Source: Azospirillum rugosum (GTDB taxonomy: Bacteria; Pseudomonadota; Alphaproteobacteria; Azospirillales; Azospirillaceae). Taken from it: 64,000 nucleotides of DNA. Shown here one piece after another: positions 25,331 through 34,761 of the stretch (position 1 is the first letter of the stretch; every line of letters begins with the position of its first letter). The stretch is from contig NZ_JAGINP010000018.1 of assembly GCF_017876155.1 (NCBI RefSeq), positions 124,001-188,000 of the forward strand. The letters run 5' to 3'. The notes under the pieces are model-generated. The model worked only from the letters and a program-made list of their open reading frames with translations. It did not search any database and was not told where the DNA came from. The translations under genes were made by a program, and so were the position numbers.

Positions 25331-26484
25331 AAATGCGGCACCATCGCCGCGTCCGACCCGACGCGCGGATCGGCCGACTCGCGCACCGACATGCCCAGGC
25401 ACTTGTCGCCGACGATCCAGGCGTGCAGCACGGCGTGCACCCCTTCCTCCTCGAAGATGAAGGGCGTTTCCAGGAAGACCCGGCCGCCGGGGAAAGCGTC
25501 GCTTCCCGTGTCCGACACCACGCGCCCGTGCACGATCATGCGCTGGGCCGCGTCGTCCAGCCCGAACAGGCTGCGTTCGGTGACCGCGTCGCCGCCCCCC
25601 AGATCGGCGGCGTCGAAGCCGGCGCGGCACAGGTTCGGGTGGCGGGGGTAGAGCCGCCACAGATGCGCCAGCAGCCCGTGGTTCGACATCAGCCAGCACC
25701 ACAGCGGCGACAGGGCGCTCATCCCGCCGGACCGCAGCCTGTGCAGGAAGGTGTCGTCGGCCAGCCCGTGCCAGGGATAGATCTTGGCCAGCCAGGACAT
25801 CGGCTGCCCCTCGTCGTCGACGAAGCGGCGGCCGTCCCAGCCGATGCTCTGCAAGGGCAGCAGGTGCGTGCCGATGCCGGCCTCGGCCGCCGTGGCGGCC
25901 AGATAGACCAGCTCGCTCTCGCGCACCGGGTCGGGGGTGGCGCAGGTCAGGTGGACGCGGCCGCGGGCCGGCAGCCCGGCCGACAGCTCCTCCCACCGCT
26001 CGACCAGCCCCTCGTGCAGGCCATTGAACTGGTTGGCGTCGGCGGCCAGCGCCTCGCGCCAGTTGCGCTGGATGATGGAGGCGGCGAACAGCCCTTCCGG
26101 CGTGTCGTAGTTGCAGGCCAGCAGCCGCACCGAATCGCGCCCGTCATAGGCCAGCGTCAGCCGCCCGACCAGCGGGCCGGCGCGCTCGTTCAGACGCCCG
26201 CTCGCCCAATAGTCGTTCCAGGAGGCCTCGACCAGCCGAGCGACCTCGCCGCGCATGCCGAGCTGGGCGAGCAGCCGCCCTTCCACCACGGCGCGCACGG
26301 CCTCGCGCGCCATGGTGTGCAGCTCGTCCGCGACGCTCTCGATCAGGTCGATCTGGGCGGCGGTGAACTCATAGCGGACGTCCTCGCGCCAGAAGGCCCC
26401 GGCGTTCATCGCCCGGACGCCGTACGGGTATTTGCGGAGCCCCGGCCGCCAGTCCGCCCGGGGTTTTATGATCACTCTGCGCAT
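25318..26484 (-). CDS. glutathionylspermidine synthase-like protein
   Basis: 388 residues of the GSP_synth family (C-terminal ATP-grasp-like amide ligase domain of glutathionylspermidine synthase). Recognisable stretches are NYDTPEGLFAASIIQRNWRE, ADANQFNGLHEGLVERW, and KIYPWHGLADD. It lacks the N-terminal amidase domain of E. coli Gss. Free-standing members exist in many proteobacteria, often with no proven substrate; ATP-dependent amide formation on a peptide or polyamine is likely. It ends in repeat DNA; the upstream region has no clear partner gene. Confidence 0.88.
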   Translation of the reverse strand: MRRVIIKPRADWRPGLRKYPYGVRAMNAGAFWREDVRYEFTAAQIDLIESVADELHTMAREAVRAVVEGRLLAQLGMRGEVARLVEASWNDYWASGRLNERAGPLVGRLTLAYDGRDSVRLLACNYDTPEGLFAASIIQRNWREALAADANQFNGLHEGLVERWEELSAGLPARGRVHLTCATPDPVRESELVYLAATAAEAGIGTHLLPLQSIGWDGRRFVDDEGQPMSWLAKIYPWHGLADDTFLHRLRSGGMSALSPLWCWLMSNHGLLAHLWRLYPRHPNLCRAGFDAADLGGGDAVTERSLFGLDDAAQRMIVHGRVVSDTGSDAFPGGRVFLETPFIFEEEGVHAVLHAWIVGDKCLGMSVRESADPRVGSDAAMVPHLFRG

Positions 26485-26823
26485 GGTGGATTTCAGGCCG
26501 CCCGGATCAACACGAACTCGTCACGCACAACTCGTCAACATCAGGCCGCCGGCGTTCGTCCCGGACACTCCGGGCCGGACACAGGGCGGGGGCGGATCAT
26601 CGCGGCGCAATCGCCTCAGCACAAGCCCGATCCGGGGGCGCTCCCCCGTTTTTCCCGGCGGGTTCCCAACACTTTCCGCACCGCGGCACCCTGGCCCCAT
26701 CCGGGGCGCGACCATCCGCCGGCACCCTCAACGCAGGGTTGGCGTGGCTCCACCGGATAGCCCAACCTGGATCCCAACCTGGATCAAGGCAAACCCTCGC
26801 CGCACCGGCTACACTGACCATCG
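26485..26823. other. gene-free spacer
   Basis: No supported reading frame. It contains a short hairpin CCGGGGGCGCTCCCCC near 26633 followed by GTTTTT, and a direct repeat of CCCAACCTGGATC near 26762 and 26773. It is the 5' side of both the leftward GSP-synthase-like gene and the rightward membrane gene, so promoters for both should be here. Confidence 0.5.
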
Positions 26824-26883
26824 GATTCGGCCGTCCTCGTGGACGGCGCTGGAGATTCGGCCGTCCTTGCGGACGGCGCTGGA
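26824..26883 (+). repeat. 30-base tandem duplication
   Basis: Two adjacent 30-base units (26824-26853 and 26854-26883), starting GATTCGGCCGTCCT and ending GACGGCGCTGGA, differing at two positions. Each unit is itself partly palindromic (CCGTCC...GGACGG). It ends 12 bases before the start of the next gene. Confidence 0.9.
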
Positions 26884-26895
26884 GACCGCGGCGCC

Positions 26896-27972
26896 ATGGC
26901 AGCGAAGGTTTCCCTCAGGACCGCGATCGGGCTCGGCCGGCGCTTCCTCGGCCTGGCCGGCGGCTATTGGCGCGGCCGGGGCGGCTGGCCGGCGTGGTTG
27001 CTGACCGGCGCGCTCTTCCTCCTCACCGTGGCCCAGGTCTTCGTGCCGGTGATGATCAACCTGTGGAGCCAGCGCCTGTTCGACGCGCTGGAGCAGCGCG
27101 CGCCGGACCGGCTGCTGGCGATGATCCTGGCGGCCGGCGGCATCATCGTCTTCAGCGTCGGCGTGACGGTGGCGCACCTGCGGGTAAAGCGTCGGCTCCA
27201 ACTCGGCTGGCGGGCGTGGCTGACGCGGAGGCTGCTGGACCGCTGGCTGTCCGACGGGCGGGAGGCGCGACTGGCCGCGCTCGCCGACGGCCTCGACAAC
27301 CCCGACGGCCGCATCGCGGAGGACATCCGCATCGCCACGGAGCTGGCCATCGACCTCGGCCACTCCCTCACCTACTGCGCGCTTCTGCTGGCCGGCTTCA
27401 CCAACATCCTGTGGGCGCTGTCCGGCCCGGCGGAGCTGGAGGTCGCCGGCGTCACGCTGGTGATCCCCGGCTATCTGCTCGTCATGGCCCTGCTCTTCGC
27501 CGCGGCGGGCGCCGGCACGGCCATGCTGCTGGGCCGGCCGCTGGTGCGCGCGGTGGAGCGCCGCCAGGGCTGGGAGGCCGGCTTCCGCTTCGGCCTCGCC
27601 CAGGTGCGGGAGAACGCGCCGGCCATCGCCGCGCTGCACGGCGAGCCGGCGGAGCGCGACCGCCTCGCCGCGCTGTTCACCAGCGTGCGCCGCGGCTGGA
27701 ACCGGCAGACCAACGCGCTGACCGGTGTCATGAGCTTCGGCGCGGCCTATTCCGTGCTGTCCACGGCCTTCCCCATCCTGGTCGCCGCCCCCGGCTACAT
27801 CGCCGGGCGGATCACGCTGGGGGTGCTGATGCAGACCGCCCAGGCCTTCCAGCAAACGGTGGCGGCGCTGTCCTGGCCGGTGGACAACCTCGCCAACGTG
27901 GCCCAGTGGGCGGCCTCGGTCGAACGCGTGCTCGGCCTGGACGAGGCGTTGCACCGTCTCGACCCGCCCTGA
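26896..27972 (+). CDS. stand-alone ABC-type (ABC_membrane_2/SbmA-like) transmembrane domain
   Basis: 358 residues with about six hydrophobic segments. The sequence resembles the membrane half of YddA/ALD-type or SbmA/BacA transporters: FVPVMINLWSQRLFDALEQR near the first helices, ENAPAIAALHGEPAERDRL in the cytoplasmic loop, and LANVAQWAASVERVLGLDE at the end. In YddA-like proteins this last segment leads into an ATP-binding domain, but here the protein stops and no ATPase gene follows. SbmA-type proteins use the proton gradient and import peptides, which would explain the missing domain; a truncation is the alternative. Confidence 0.75.
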   Translation: MAAKVSLRTAIGLGRRFLGLAGGYWRGRGGWPAWLLTGALFLLTVAQVFVPVMINLWSQRLFDALEQRAPDRLLAMILAAGGIIVFSVGVTVAHLRVKRRLQLGWRAWLTRRLLDRWLSDGREARLAALADGLDNPDGRIAEDIRIATELAIDLGHSLTYCALLLAGFTNILWALSGPAELEVAGVTLVIPGYLLVMALLFAAAGAGTAMLLGRPLVRAVERRQGWEAGFRFGLAQVRENAPAIAALHGEPAERDRLAALFTSVRRGWNRQTNALTGVMSFGAAYSVLSTAFPILVAAPGYIAGRITLGVLMQTAQAFQQTVAALSWPVDNLANVAQWAASVERVLGLDEALHRLDPP

Positions 27973-27991
27973 ACACCCGCCCCGATGGCCC

Positions 27992-28030
27992 AAAAAGCGA
28001 AGGCCCGGGGGCTGTCGCCGTCCGGGCCTT
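27992..28030 (-). terminator. terminator of the tRNA-Leu/tRNA-Ala unit
   Basis: Read leftward, AAGGCCCGG (28022-28030 arm) pairs with CCGGGCCTT (28000-28008 arm), followed by CGCTTTTTG. Confidence 0.85.
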
Positions 28031-28074
28031 GGATCGTCTCGCTTTGGTGAAGCCCCTGAACCGGGGGAGGAAGA

Positions 28075-28150
<76 letters not shown>

Positions 28151-28194
28151 ACGATGCTCTTCCAGACCATCTTTCCAGTATTCACCAGAGAAGA

Positions 28195-28281
28195 TGGTGC
28201 GCTTGGAGGGAGTCGAACCCCCACGGCCTTTCAGCCACTAGGACCTGAACCTAGCGCGTCTACCAGTTCCGCCACAAGCGC
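28195..28281 (-). tRNA. tRNA-Leu (CAG)
   Basis: 87 bases including CCA, with acceptor GCGCTTG/CAAGCGC and a long variable arm. The anticodon loop TTCAGGT gives CAG. It lies 44 bases upstream of tRNA-Ala in the same direction, so they form one unit. CAG reads CTG, the dominant leucine codon here. Confidence 0.97.
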
Positions 28282-28519
28282 GTGTCTTTTACTTCATCCC
28301 CGCGTCTCTTGGGGTGACGCGGGAGCGCTGATATAGCCGCCCTGCCGCCCCCGCTCAAGCGAAATCGTCATCGCCCCGTCACTTTTTTGCGAAGCCCGAA
28401 CGGGGTGGGCGCCCAAGGACCGCCGGTTGAATGATTTACGATTTGTGCACCACCACTGTGCAACAGGAGGGTGCCGCCAAACGCCTTGCGCGGCGCGCCC
28501 GAGCATAGGAGACGCCGCG

Positions 28520-30214
28520 ATGCCCGCCAGCCCCATCGGCACGGAATTCCTGGTGAACGCCACGACCAGCGGCGACCAGTCCGCCCCCGCCGTCGCCCCG
28601 CTGGCCGGCGGCGGCTTCGTCGTCACCTGGGTGGACGGCAGCCGAAGCGCCGACGACAGCAGCGGCACGGCGGTGCGCGGGCAACTCTACGACGCCCGCG
28701 GCGCCAAGACCGGCGCGGAGTTCCTCGTCAACACGACCACGGCCGGCAGCCAGGAGTCCCCAGTGGTCGCCGGCCTTGCCGGCGGTGGCTTCGTCGTCAC
28801 CTGGATCGTCAACGCCGCGGTCTACGGCCAGCGGTTCGCCGCCGACGGAACCAAGCTCGGCGCGGAGTTCTTCATCGGGGGGAACGGGCCCCTCACAACC
28901 ATAATCCTCGGCGACGGCAAAGCCAGATTTCTCAACTACAACTCGGAAGGCCCCTACGCCTCGGCGCCCGACGTCATGGCGCTCCCCGGCGGCGGCTTCG
29001 CCGTGACGTGGAGTTCCATCACGCTGGGTGCCGGCGGGATCGTCGGCCAGGCGTTCGACGCCACCGGCGCCAAGGTCGGAGCGGGCTTTGGCCTGTTGAT
29101 TGATGCGGGCGGCGTCCAGGTGAGTCCGGACGTCACCATAGCCAAGCTGGTCACCCTGGACGACAAAGCCAACCTCCTGCTGACGAACAGAACGTCCGGC
29201 TGGTCGGACGTCACGCCTCTTGCCGGCGGTGGGTTCCTCACCGTCTGGACCACCGCGGGCAAGGTCGGATCGGCGGCGGGCGACACCGACATCCACGGCC
29301 AGTTGTTCGACGCGGCGGGCAATCTGGTCGGGTCCGACATCCTCGTCAACAGCACCACGGCCGGGGCGCAGTCGCGTCCCACGGTGGCGGCGTTGCCCAG
29401 CGGAGGCTTCATCGTCGCCTGGACCGACGTCAGCCAGACCGGCGCGGATGGCAGCGGCAGCGCGGTCCGCGCCCAGACCTTTTCGGCGGCGGGCAAGAAG
29501 GTTGGTCTCGAATTCCTCGTCAACACGACCACCGCAACCGCGCAGGCGAGCCCCAGCCTCGCCGTGCTGCCCGACGGGACGGTTGTCGCCGCCTGGGCCG
29601 ACGGCAGCGGATCCGGCGCCGACACCTCCGGCTCCGCCGTGCGCGCCCAGCTGTTCACCGTCGCGCCCACCGACCCGGCCCGCCGCCTTCTGGTGAAGGA
29701 CGGCAGCGGCGACCGCGAGGTCCAGATGGACCGCTACGCCGGGCCCCTCCCCTGGCTGAGGAACCAGTATGTCGGCCAGTCCGGCGGCGAGGCCGCCGTC
29801 GGCAGCGACGAGGCCGATTTCCTGAACCTGCAGGCCGGCGACGACGCGGCGGAGGGCAAGGGCGGGAACGATGTGCTGGACGGCGGCAACGGCTCCAACT
29901 TCCTGACCGGCGGCGGCGGCACCGACACCTTCTTCGTCGATGGCCGCGTCGCCGGCACCACCTGGTCCACCGTCACCGACTTCGGCCAGGGGGAGTGGGT
30001 CACCGCCTGGGGCTGGACGCCGGGCACCTCCACCGTCACCTGGGCCGACATGCAGGGGGCCGAGGGCTACAAGGGCACCACCGCTCACATCGACACCGAC
30101 GGCAACGGCGCCATCGACCTCAGCATCACCTTCACCGGCAAGACGGCCGGCAGCGTCCTCGCCACGCCGGGCCAGAGCGGCGCCGACCGCTACCTCGCCT
30201 TCACGCTGGGGTAA
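28520..30214 (+). CDS. secreted repeat protein with RTX-type C-terminal module
   Basis: 564 residues. The N-terminal two thirds consist of irregular repeats of about 50 residues built on GTEFLVNATTSGDQ...PLAGGGFVVTWVDG, a beta-rich pattern seen in large alphaproteobacterial secreted proteins. Around residues 440-490 there are calcium-binding nonapeptide-like motifs (GGNDVLDGGNGSNFLTGGGG). The last 90 residues (DTFFVDGR to the end) are shared with the protein encoded convergently at 30254. No N-terminal signal is present, so type I secretion through a C-terminal signal is expected; no ABC/MFP exporter gene is in the window. ATAGGAG precedes the ATG. Confidence 0.82.
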   Translation: MPASPIGTEFLVNATTSGDQSAPAVAPLAGGGFVVTWVDGSRSADDSSGTAVRGQLYDARGAKTGAEFLVNTTTAGSQESPVVAGLAGGGFVVTWIVNAAVYGQRFAADGTKLGAEFFIGGNGPLTTIILGDGKARFLNYNSEGPYASAPDVMALPGGGFAVTWSSITLGAGGIVGQAFDATGAKVGAGFGLLIDAGGVQVSPDVTIAKLVTLDDKANLLLTNRTSGWSDVTPLAGGGFLTVWTTAGKVGSAAGDTDIHGQLFDAAGNLVGSDILVNSTTAGAQSRPTVAALPSGGFIVAWTDVSQTGADGSGSAVRAQTFSAAGKKVGLEFLVNTTTATAQASPSLAVLPDGTVVAAWADGSGSGADTSGSAVRAQLFTVAPTDPARRLLVKDGSGDREVQMDRYAGPLPWLRNQYVGQSGGEAAVGSDEADFLNLQAGDDAAEGKGGNDVLDGGNGSNFLTGGGGTDTFFVDGRVAGTTWSTVTDFGQGEWVTAWGWTPGTSTVTWADMQGAEGYKGTTAHIDTDGNGAIDLSITFTGKTAGSVLATPGQSGADRYLAFTLG

Positions 30215-30253
30215 GCGGCGGCACCGCAACGCGCCGCGTCGGAGGTTGCCGCG

Positions 30254-32086
30254 TCAGAGGTTGATGAAGGCGATGTAGCTCTGGTCGCCCTGGCTGCCGG
30301 TCGTGGCCGTGATGGCCCCGACCGCCTTGCCGGCGAAGGTCACGCTGGCGTCGATGGTGCCGTCGCCGTTGATGTCCACATGCGCCGTGGCGCCCTTGTT
30401 CCCATCGGCGCCGCCCATCTCCTCCCAGGTCAGATTGGACGTGCCGGGCTTGTAGCCCCACAGGGTCGCCCACTCCCCCTTCTCCAGGTCCATGATGGTG
30501 GACCAGGTCGCTTGCGGGTTGCGGCCATCGATGAAGAAGGTGTCGTTGCCGGCGCCGCCGACCAGCCAGTTCGACCCCGACCCGCCGTCGAGCACGTCGT
30601 CGCCCGCCCCGCCGTCCGCGGCGTCGGTGCCGCCCAGCAGGTTGATGAAGTCGTTGTCGGCCGAGCCTTTGACGACCTCGTTGCGGCCGTCCCCCATGAA
30701 GGCCCATTTCAGGGTCGGGACCGGCCCCTCGTAGGCGTAGGCCTTCACGGTTTCGGTCACCCCGTCCACAACGCGCTGCATGTCGGTCGAAGGGCGCGTG
30801 TCCACCGGCGGCGGCGTGGTCGTGTCGGTCGGGGGCGTGGGTGCCGGGGGCGTGGTGTCCGGCGGCGTGCCGGCATTGCCGTCCGACGACCGGTTCAGCG
30901 TCGCGACGAACAGGTCGGTCAAGCCGTTGGTGTCGCCGTCGACCACGTTGTCGGCCATCGTGGCGAAGAGCAGCCGCGTGCCGTCGGCGCTCAGGCTTTC
31001 GCCGGTGACGTCGGCGTTCAACTGGCTGCCGTCGGCCGCGAGGCTGACGCGCCGCACGGCCCCGGTGTCGAGGTCCTTCAGGAACACGTCCTTCGTACCG
31101 TTGGTGTCGCCCTCGACGAGGTTGCCGGCGTAGCTGGTGAACAGGACCGACTTCCCGTCCGGGCCGAAGGTGACGCCGCGGCTCGTGCCGTCGGCCGGAG
31201 TGCCGTCAACCGCCGTGCTGACCAGGCGCGTGGTGCCGGTCGTCAGGTCGCGGACATACACGCCCGCCGATCCGCCATTGTTCGCGTCGAGGCCGGCCAC
31301 GTCGCTGGTGAAGAGGAGATAGCGGCCGTCGGCCGACAGGGCCTGGGCCGTCGACATGCCCCCGTCGGGAAGCGAGCCGTCCGGCAGCCGGTCGAGCCGG
31401 TCGACCTGGTTGGTCTCCCGGTTGAGAAGGCGCAGCGCCCCGTTGTTGGTGTAGACGAGGAACTTCCCGTCGGACGACAGCACCGGATCCGTGGCCGTGA
31501 AGGGGGCCGGAGAATCGGAGTTGCCGTAGGCGTTGAACGATCCCGTCTCAAGGTCGCGCAGCACGACCGACGTCGACTGGGCCTGATGGATGCCAAGGCC
31601 GGTGCTGACGTAGGACAGGGTCTTGCCGTCGGCCGAGAGGGCGAGGTTGGCGATGCTGTTGGTGCCGCCGTTCAGGGTCGTTTCGGCGCCGGTCGCGACG
31701 TCGCGGATGTGGATGAGCGTGCGCGGGCTGCTGTAGGCGTCCGAGACCGGGTCGACGCTGGTGTAGAGCAGCTTGCTCCCGTCGGCCGAGAAGCCGACCA
31801 CCCCCAGCAGCCTCGACTGGGTGTCGTCGAAGGCCGGCATCTCGATCCGCGTGACGGTGCCGGTCTGCAAATCTCTCAAGAACAGGTCCGGCAGGTCGTT
31901 GCTGTCGCCAGCCACCAGATTGCTCGCGCCGCTGGAAAAGGCGACGTAGCGGCCGTCCGCCGAAATCACGCCGGTGCTGCCATCGTCGGCCTGCGTGCCG
32001 TCCGCCGCCGTGCTGACGCGCGTCACCGCAGCAACTCCCCCCGCCCCGCCGTTCAGCGCGTCGGCTCCGCCATTGAGAATAGCCAT
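30254..32086 (-). CDS. TolB/PD40-type beta-propeller with RTX-type C-terminal module
   Basis: 610 residues. Residues about 20-385 hold repeats of the form SADGRYVAFSS...GDSNDLPDLFLRDLQTGT, typical of PD40/TolB-like beta-propeller blades. A Pro/Thr-rich linker (about 390-425) follows. The C-terminal part has GGAGDDVLDGGSGSNWLVGG calcium-binding motifs and then NDTFFIDGRNPQATWSTIMD to the end, homologous to the C-terminus of the convergent neighbour. No signal peptide, so type I export is likely. It may bind a ligand or surface polymer; the function is unknown. Confidence 0.82.
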   Translation of the reverse strand: MAILNGGADALNGGAGGVAAVTRVSTAADGTQADDGSTGVISADGRYVAFSSGASNLVAGDSNDLPDLFLRDLQTGTVTRIEMPAFDDTQSRLLGVVGFSADGSKLLYTSVDPVSDAYSSPRTLIHIRDVATGAETTLNGGTNSIANLALSADGKTLSYVSTGLGIHQAQSTSVVLRDLETGSFNAYGNSDSPAPFTATDPVLSSDGKFLVYTNNGALRLLNRETNQVDRLDRLPDGSLPDGGMSTAQALSADGRYLLFTSDVAGLDANNGGSAGVYVRDLTTGTTRLVSTAVDGTPADGTSRGVTFGPDGKSVLFTSYAGNLVEGDTNGTKDVFLKDLDTGAVRRVSLAADGSQLNADVTGESLSADGTRLLFATMADNVVDGDTNGLTDLFVATLNRSSDGNAGTPPDTTPPAPTPPTDTTTPPPVDTRPSTDMQRVVDGVTETVKAYAYEGPVPTLKWAFMGDGRNEVVKGSADNDFINLLGGTDAADGGAGDDVLDGGSGSNWLVGGAGNDTFFIDGRNPQATWSTIMDLEKGEWATLWGYKPGTSNLTWEEMGGADGNKGATAHVDINGDGTIDASVTFAGKAVGAITATTGSQGDQSYIAFINL

Positions 32087-32311
32087 TTCTTTGGCTCCAT
32101 CAGCTATCGACTTTGACCAATGGTTGCAAAATCCGATCGAGGTCCTGCTTTCTCAATGGTGCCCACGGATAATGGCCGTTGGGGCGGAAACAACCTTTTC
32201 AGGCATTCCCCATGCTCCAGAAAACAATCACTGGATGTATACGAAATTGCGTACGGGATATCCGGGCCGTCGCGGCGCCGCTTGGCGGGACTGCGGGGAT
32301 GAAGACGGGGG

Positions 32312-32352
32312 GAAAAGCAAAAGGGCCTAGCCGATGCCTCGGCTAAGCCCTT
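32312..32352 (-). terminator. terminator after tRNA-Arg
   Basis: Read leftward, AAGGGCTTAGCCG pairs with CGGCTAGGCCCTT, followed by TTGCTTTTCC. Confidence 0.88.
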
Positions 32353-32360
32353 GCGAAACT

Positions 32361-32437
<77 letters not shown>

Positions 32438-32539
32438 AGCGTGGTGGAGGCGCACCATAGCGAAGTCGTTCACGGAGTGCAAACACTCCTTTCGACTTTT
32501 TTCGCCTCCCTTCCGAGGCCCCCTACTTCGCCGCCACCC

Positions 32540-33580
32540 CTACTTCGCCGCCACCAGGTCGCGCGGGCCGCGGTCGGCGCCGCTGGCCAGCGGGCTCTTG
32601 GGGTCCTGGATCCAGGTGGCGATGTCGTCCAGCACCACCTGCCCCTTCAGGTCGCGCAGCAGCATGTGCCAGCCGTCGGGATAGACGGCGACCACGTTGC
32701 CTGCGTGCGCTTCGAAGTCGCGGATGGCGCGGTTCACCGGCGTCTTGGGCAGCACCTCCTCGTGCGCGCCGTAGAGCACCAGCGACGGCACCTCCATCCG
32801 GCCGCAGGCGGCCAGGGCTGCGCCCATCAGGTCGGTCAGCCCCTCCAGCGCGTCGACGCGGGAGCCCTTGATGACCAGCGGGTCGCGGCCCAGCGCGCGC
32901 AGCATCTCGATGTTGTCGGAGGCCTGGATCTTCAGGTCCTTCGGCGGGTGCACCACGATCCCCGGCATCAGGTTGTAGCTGACCCACAACAGCGCGCGCG
33001 GGACGAAGCCCATGGTCTCGCGCCCCCACACGGCCGGGGCGACCAGGATCGTGCCGTCGGCGCGCGGCGGGTTCGGGGAGGTCATGGCGGTCAGCACCAC
33101 GGCCCCGCCCATGCTCTCGCCCATCAGGTAGAGCGGCGCGCCGGGGTGGCGGGCGCGCACCTGCTCGGCCGCCGCCCGCACGTCGGCGACCAGCGTTTCC
33201 GTCCCGGGCCAGATGCCGCGGTTCTGCGTGGCGCCGAATCCGCGCTGGTCATAGGCGTAGGTGGCGACGCCATGGGTGGCGAGGCTGCGCCCGGCGCCCT
33301 CGAAGGCGTTGGAATAGTCGTTGTAGCCGTGGAGCGCCAGCACCACCGCCTTGACCTGGCCGTCGGCCGGCAGCCAGGCGCGCATCGGCAGCTCGAACCC
33401 GTCCGCCGCGACGAAGGCCTGGTCGGTCAGGCGCGGCTGCGTGATGGCGTTGCCCATGGGCTGGAAGGTGGCGGTGCAGGCCGACAGCACCAGCCCCATC
33501 CCCATCACCAATAACCCCGCCCTGAACCGTCCCCCGAAACTCCCCCCAAAGCGCCCGCCAAGCCGCCCCCTAAGCCGCAT
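32540..33580 (-). CDS. lipoprotein alpha/beta hydrolase (lysophospholipase-like)
   Basis: 346 residues. A basic, Gly/Arg-repeated N-terminus leads to a hydrophobic segment ending in the lipobox LSAC, so it is predicted to be an outer- or inner-membrane-anchored lipoprotein. The catalytic domain (about 60-330) has ALHGYNDYS, the nucleophile elbow GESMGG, a YGAHEEVLP acidic region and GWHML with the histidine, as in monoacylglycerol lipases/lysophospholipases. The ATG at 33580 overlaps the end of the ABC ATPase gene by 11 bases, so they are coupled. A 17-base direct repeat covers its stop codon (32520-32556). Confidence 0.85.
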   Translation of the reverse strand: MRLRGRLGGRFGGSFGGRFRAGLLVMGMGLVLSACTATFQPMGNAITQPRLTDQAFVAADGFELPMRAWLPADGQVKAVVLALHGYNDYSNAFEGAGRSLATHGVATYAYDQRGFGATQNRGIWPGTETLVADVRAAAEQVRARHPGAPLYLMGESMGGAVVLTAMTSPNPPRADGTILVAPAVWGRETMGFVPRALLWVSYNLMPGIVVHPPKDLKIQASDNIEMLRALGRDPLVIKGSRVDALEGLTDLMGAALAACGRMEVPSLVLYGAHEEVLPKTPVNRAIRDFEAHAGNVVAVYPDGWHMLLRDLKGQVVLDDIATWIQDPKSPLASGADRGPRDLVAAK

Positions 33581-34568
33581 TATGCACACCCTCCCCGCGC
33601 GCGTGCGCACCGCCGGTCAGCTGCAGGAAGATGTCCTCCAGGTCCGATTCCTCGGTGCTGAGATCGATGACGCCGAGCCCCGTGGCGGCCAGCGCGGCCA
33701 GCACGCCGTCCACCCGCTGCCGGCTCGGCTGGTAGCGGACTACGATGTGGCGCGGGCCCGCCAGTTCGGCGGTGAAGCCCGACAGCGCGGCCGGCACGGC
33801 GTCCAGGTCGCGGTCCACGGTGATTGTCAGCGCCTTGGCGTCGACGCGGCGCAGCAGCTTGGCCGTCGGCTCGCAGGCGACGACCGCGCCGTGGTTGATG
33901 ATCGCGATGGTGTCGCACAGCTCCTCCGCCTCCTGGAGGTAGTGCGTGGTCAGCAGCACCGTGGTGCCCTCGCGGTTCATCTTGCGAACGTGTTCCCACA
34001 GCTGGATGCGCAGCTCCACGTCCACGCCGGCGGTGGGCTCGTCCAGCACCAGCACGGGCGGGCTGTGCACCATGGCCTTGGCGACCATCAGCCGGCGCTT
34101 CATGCCGCCGGACAGCGACCGCGCGTAGGCGTCGGCCTTGTCCTTCAGGCCCACGGCGTCCAGCAACTCCTCCGTCCGGCGCTCCGCCTTCGGCACGCCG
34201 TACAGGCCGGCCTGCAACTCCAGCATCTCGCGCGGGGTGAAGAAGGGGTCCATGTTCAGTTCCTGGGGAACCACGCCGATCGAAGCACGAGCTTGCCTGG
34301 GATGGGCGTCGATGTCCGTCCCCCAGATGGAGACGGCGCCCTCCGTCTTGTTGACGAGGCCCGCCAGAATATTGATTAGGGTGGACTTCCCGGCGCCGTT
34401 CGGGCCCAGCAGGCCGAACAGCGATCCGCGCGGGATCGCCAAGTCGATTCCCTTCAGCGCGAGCTTCGGGCCGGCTTTTCCGGCGGGACGGTAGGTCTTG
34501 GTGAGGCCGCGGACCTCGACGGCGTGGGCCGGCAGGTTGACGGGATTGAGGGGGGCGTGCGCAACCAT
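33570..34568 (-). CDS. ABC-2-type transporter ATP-binding protein
   Basis: About 332 residues. Walker A GPNGAGKST, Q-loop VVPQELNMD, signature LSGGM, Walker B VLVLDEPTAGVD and the switch histidine in LLTTHYLQEAEEL are intact. The order and a C-terminal regulatory extension fit the NodI/CcmA-like ABC-2 drug or polysaccharide exporter group. No permease gene is nearby, which is unusual. ATG at 34568 was chosen because the domain begins soon after; upstream codons to 34700 look like non-coding promoter DNA. It is coupled to the lipoprotein hydrolase. Confidence 0.88.
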   Translation of the reverse strand: MVAHAPLNPVNLPAHAVEVRGLTKTYRPAGKAGPKLALKGIDLAIPRGSLFGLLGPNGAGKSTLINILAGLVNKTEGAVSIWGTDIDAHPRQARASIGVVPQELNMDPFFTPREMLELQAGLYGVPKAERRTEELLDAVGLKDKADAYARSLSGGMKRRLMVAKAMVHSPPVLVLDEPTAGVDVELRIQLWEHVRKMNREGTTVLLTTHYLQEAEELCDTIAIINHGAVVACEPTAKLLRRVDAKALTITVDRDLDAVPAALSGFTAELAGPRHIVVRYQPSRQRVDGVLAALAATGLGVIDLSTEESDLEDIFLQLTGGAHARGEGVHNAA

Positions 34569-34761
34569 GTGGGTCGAAACGTGGCCTTTCCGGTCTAGCC
34601 CAGAGTCCCCGAAGCTTCCCAGCTTTAAGGACCCGAGTCCAATCACTTGATCCGTGCGGCGCGTTCGGTATGATCCGGCCCGCCCGCGCGCGTGCCTCAT
34701 TCGGTGGGCATCTTAACGATGGCGTTATCGCGCGAGTGTGTCAAAGTGGAGGATGTCTGCC

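Noticed and set aside
25303..26760. 485-codon frame on the + strand over the GSP-synthase-like gene
   Set aside because: Antisense shadow; no recognisable domain.
32087..32360. Small genes between the RTX protein and tRNA-Arg
   Set aside because: Short frames lack ribosome-binding sites and family similarity; the region looks like promoter plus tRNA terminator.
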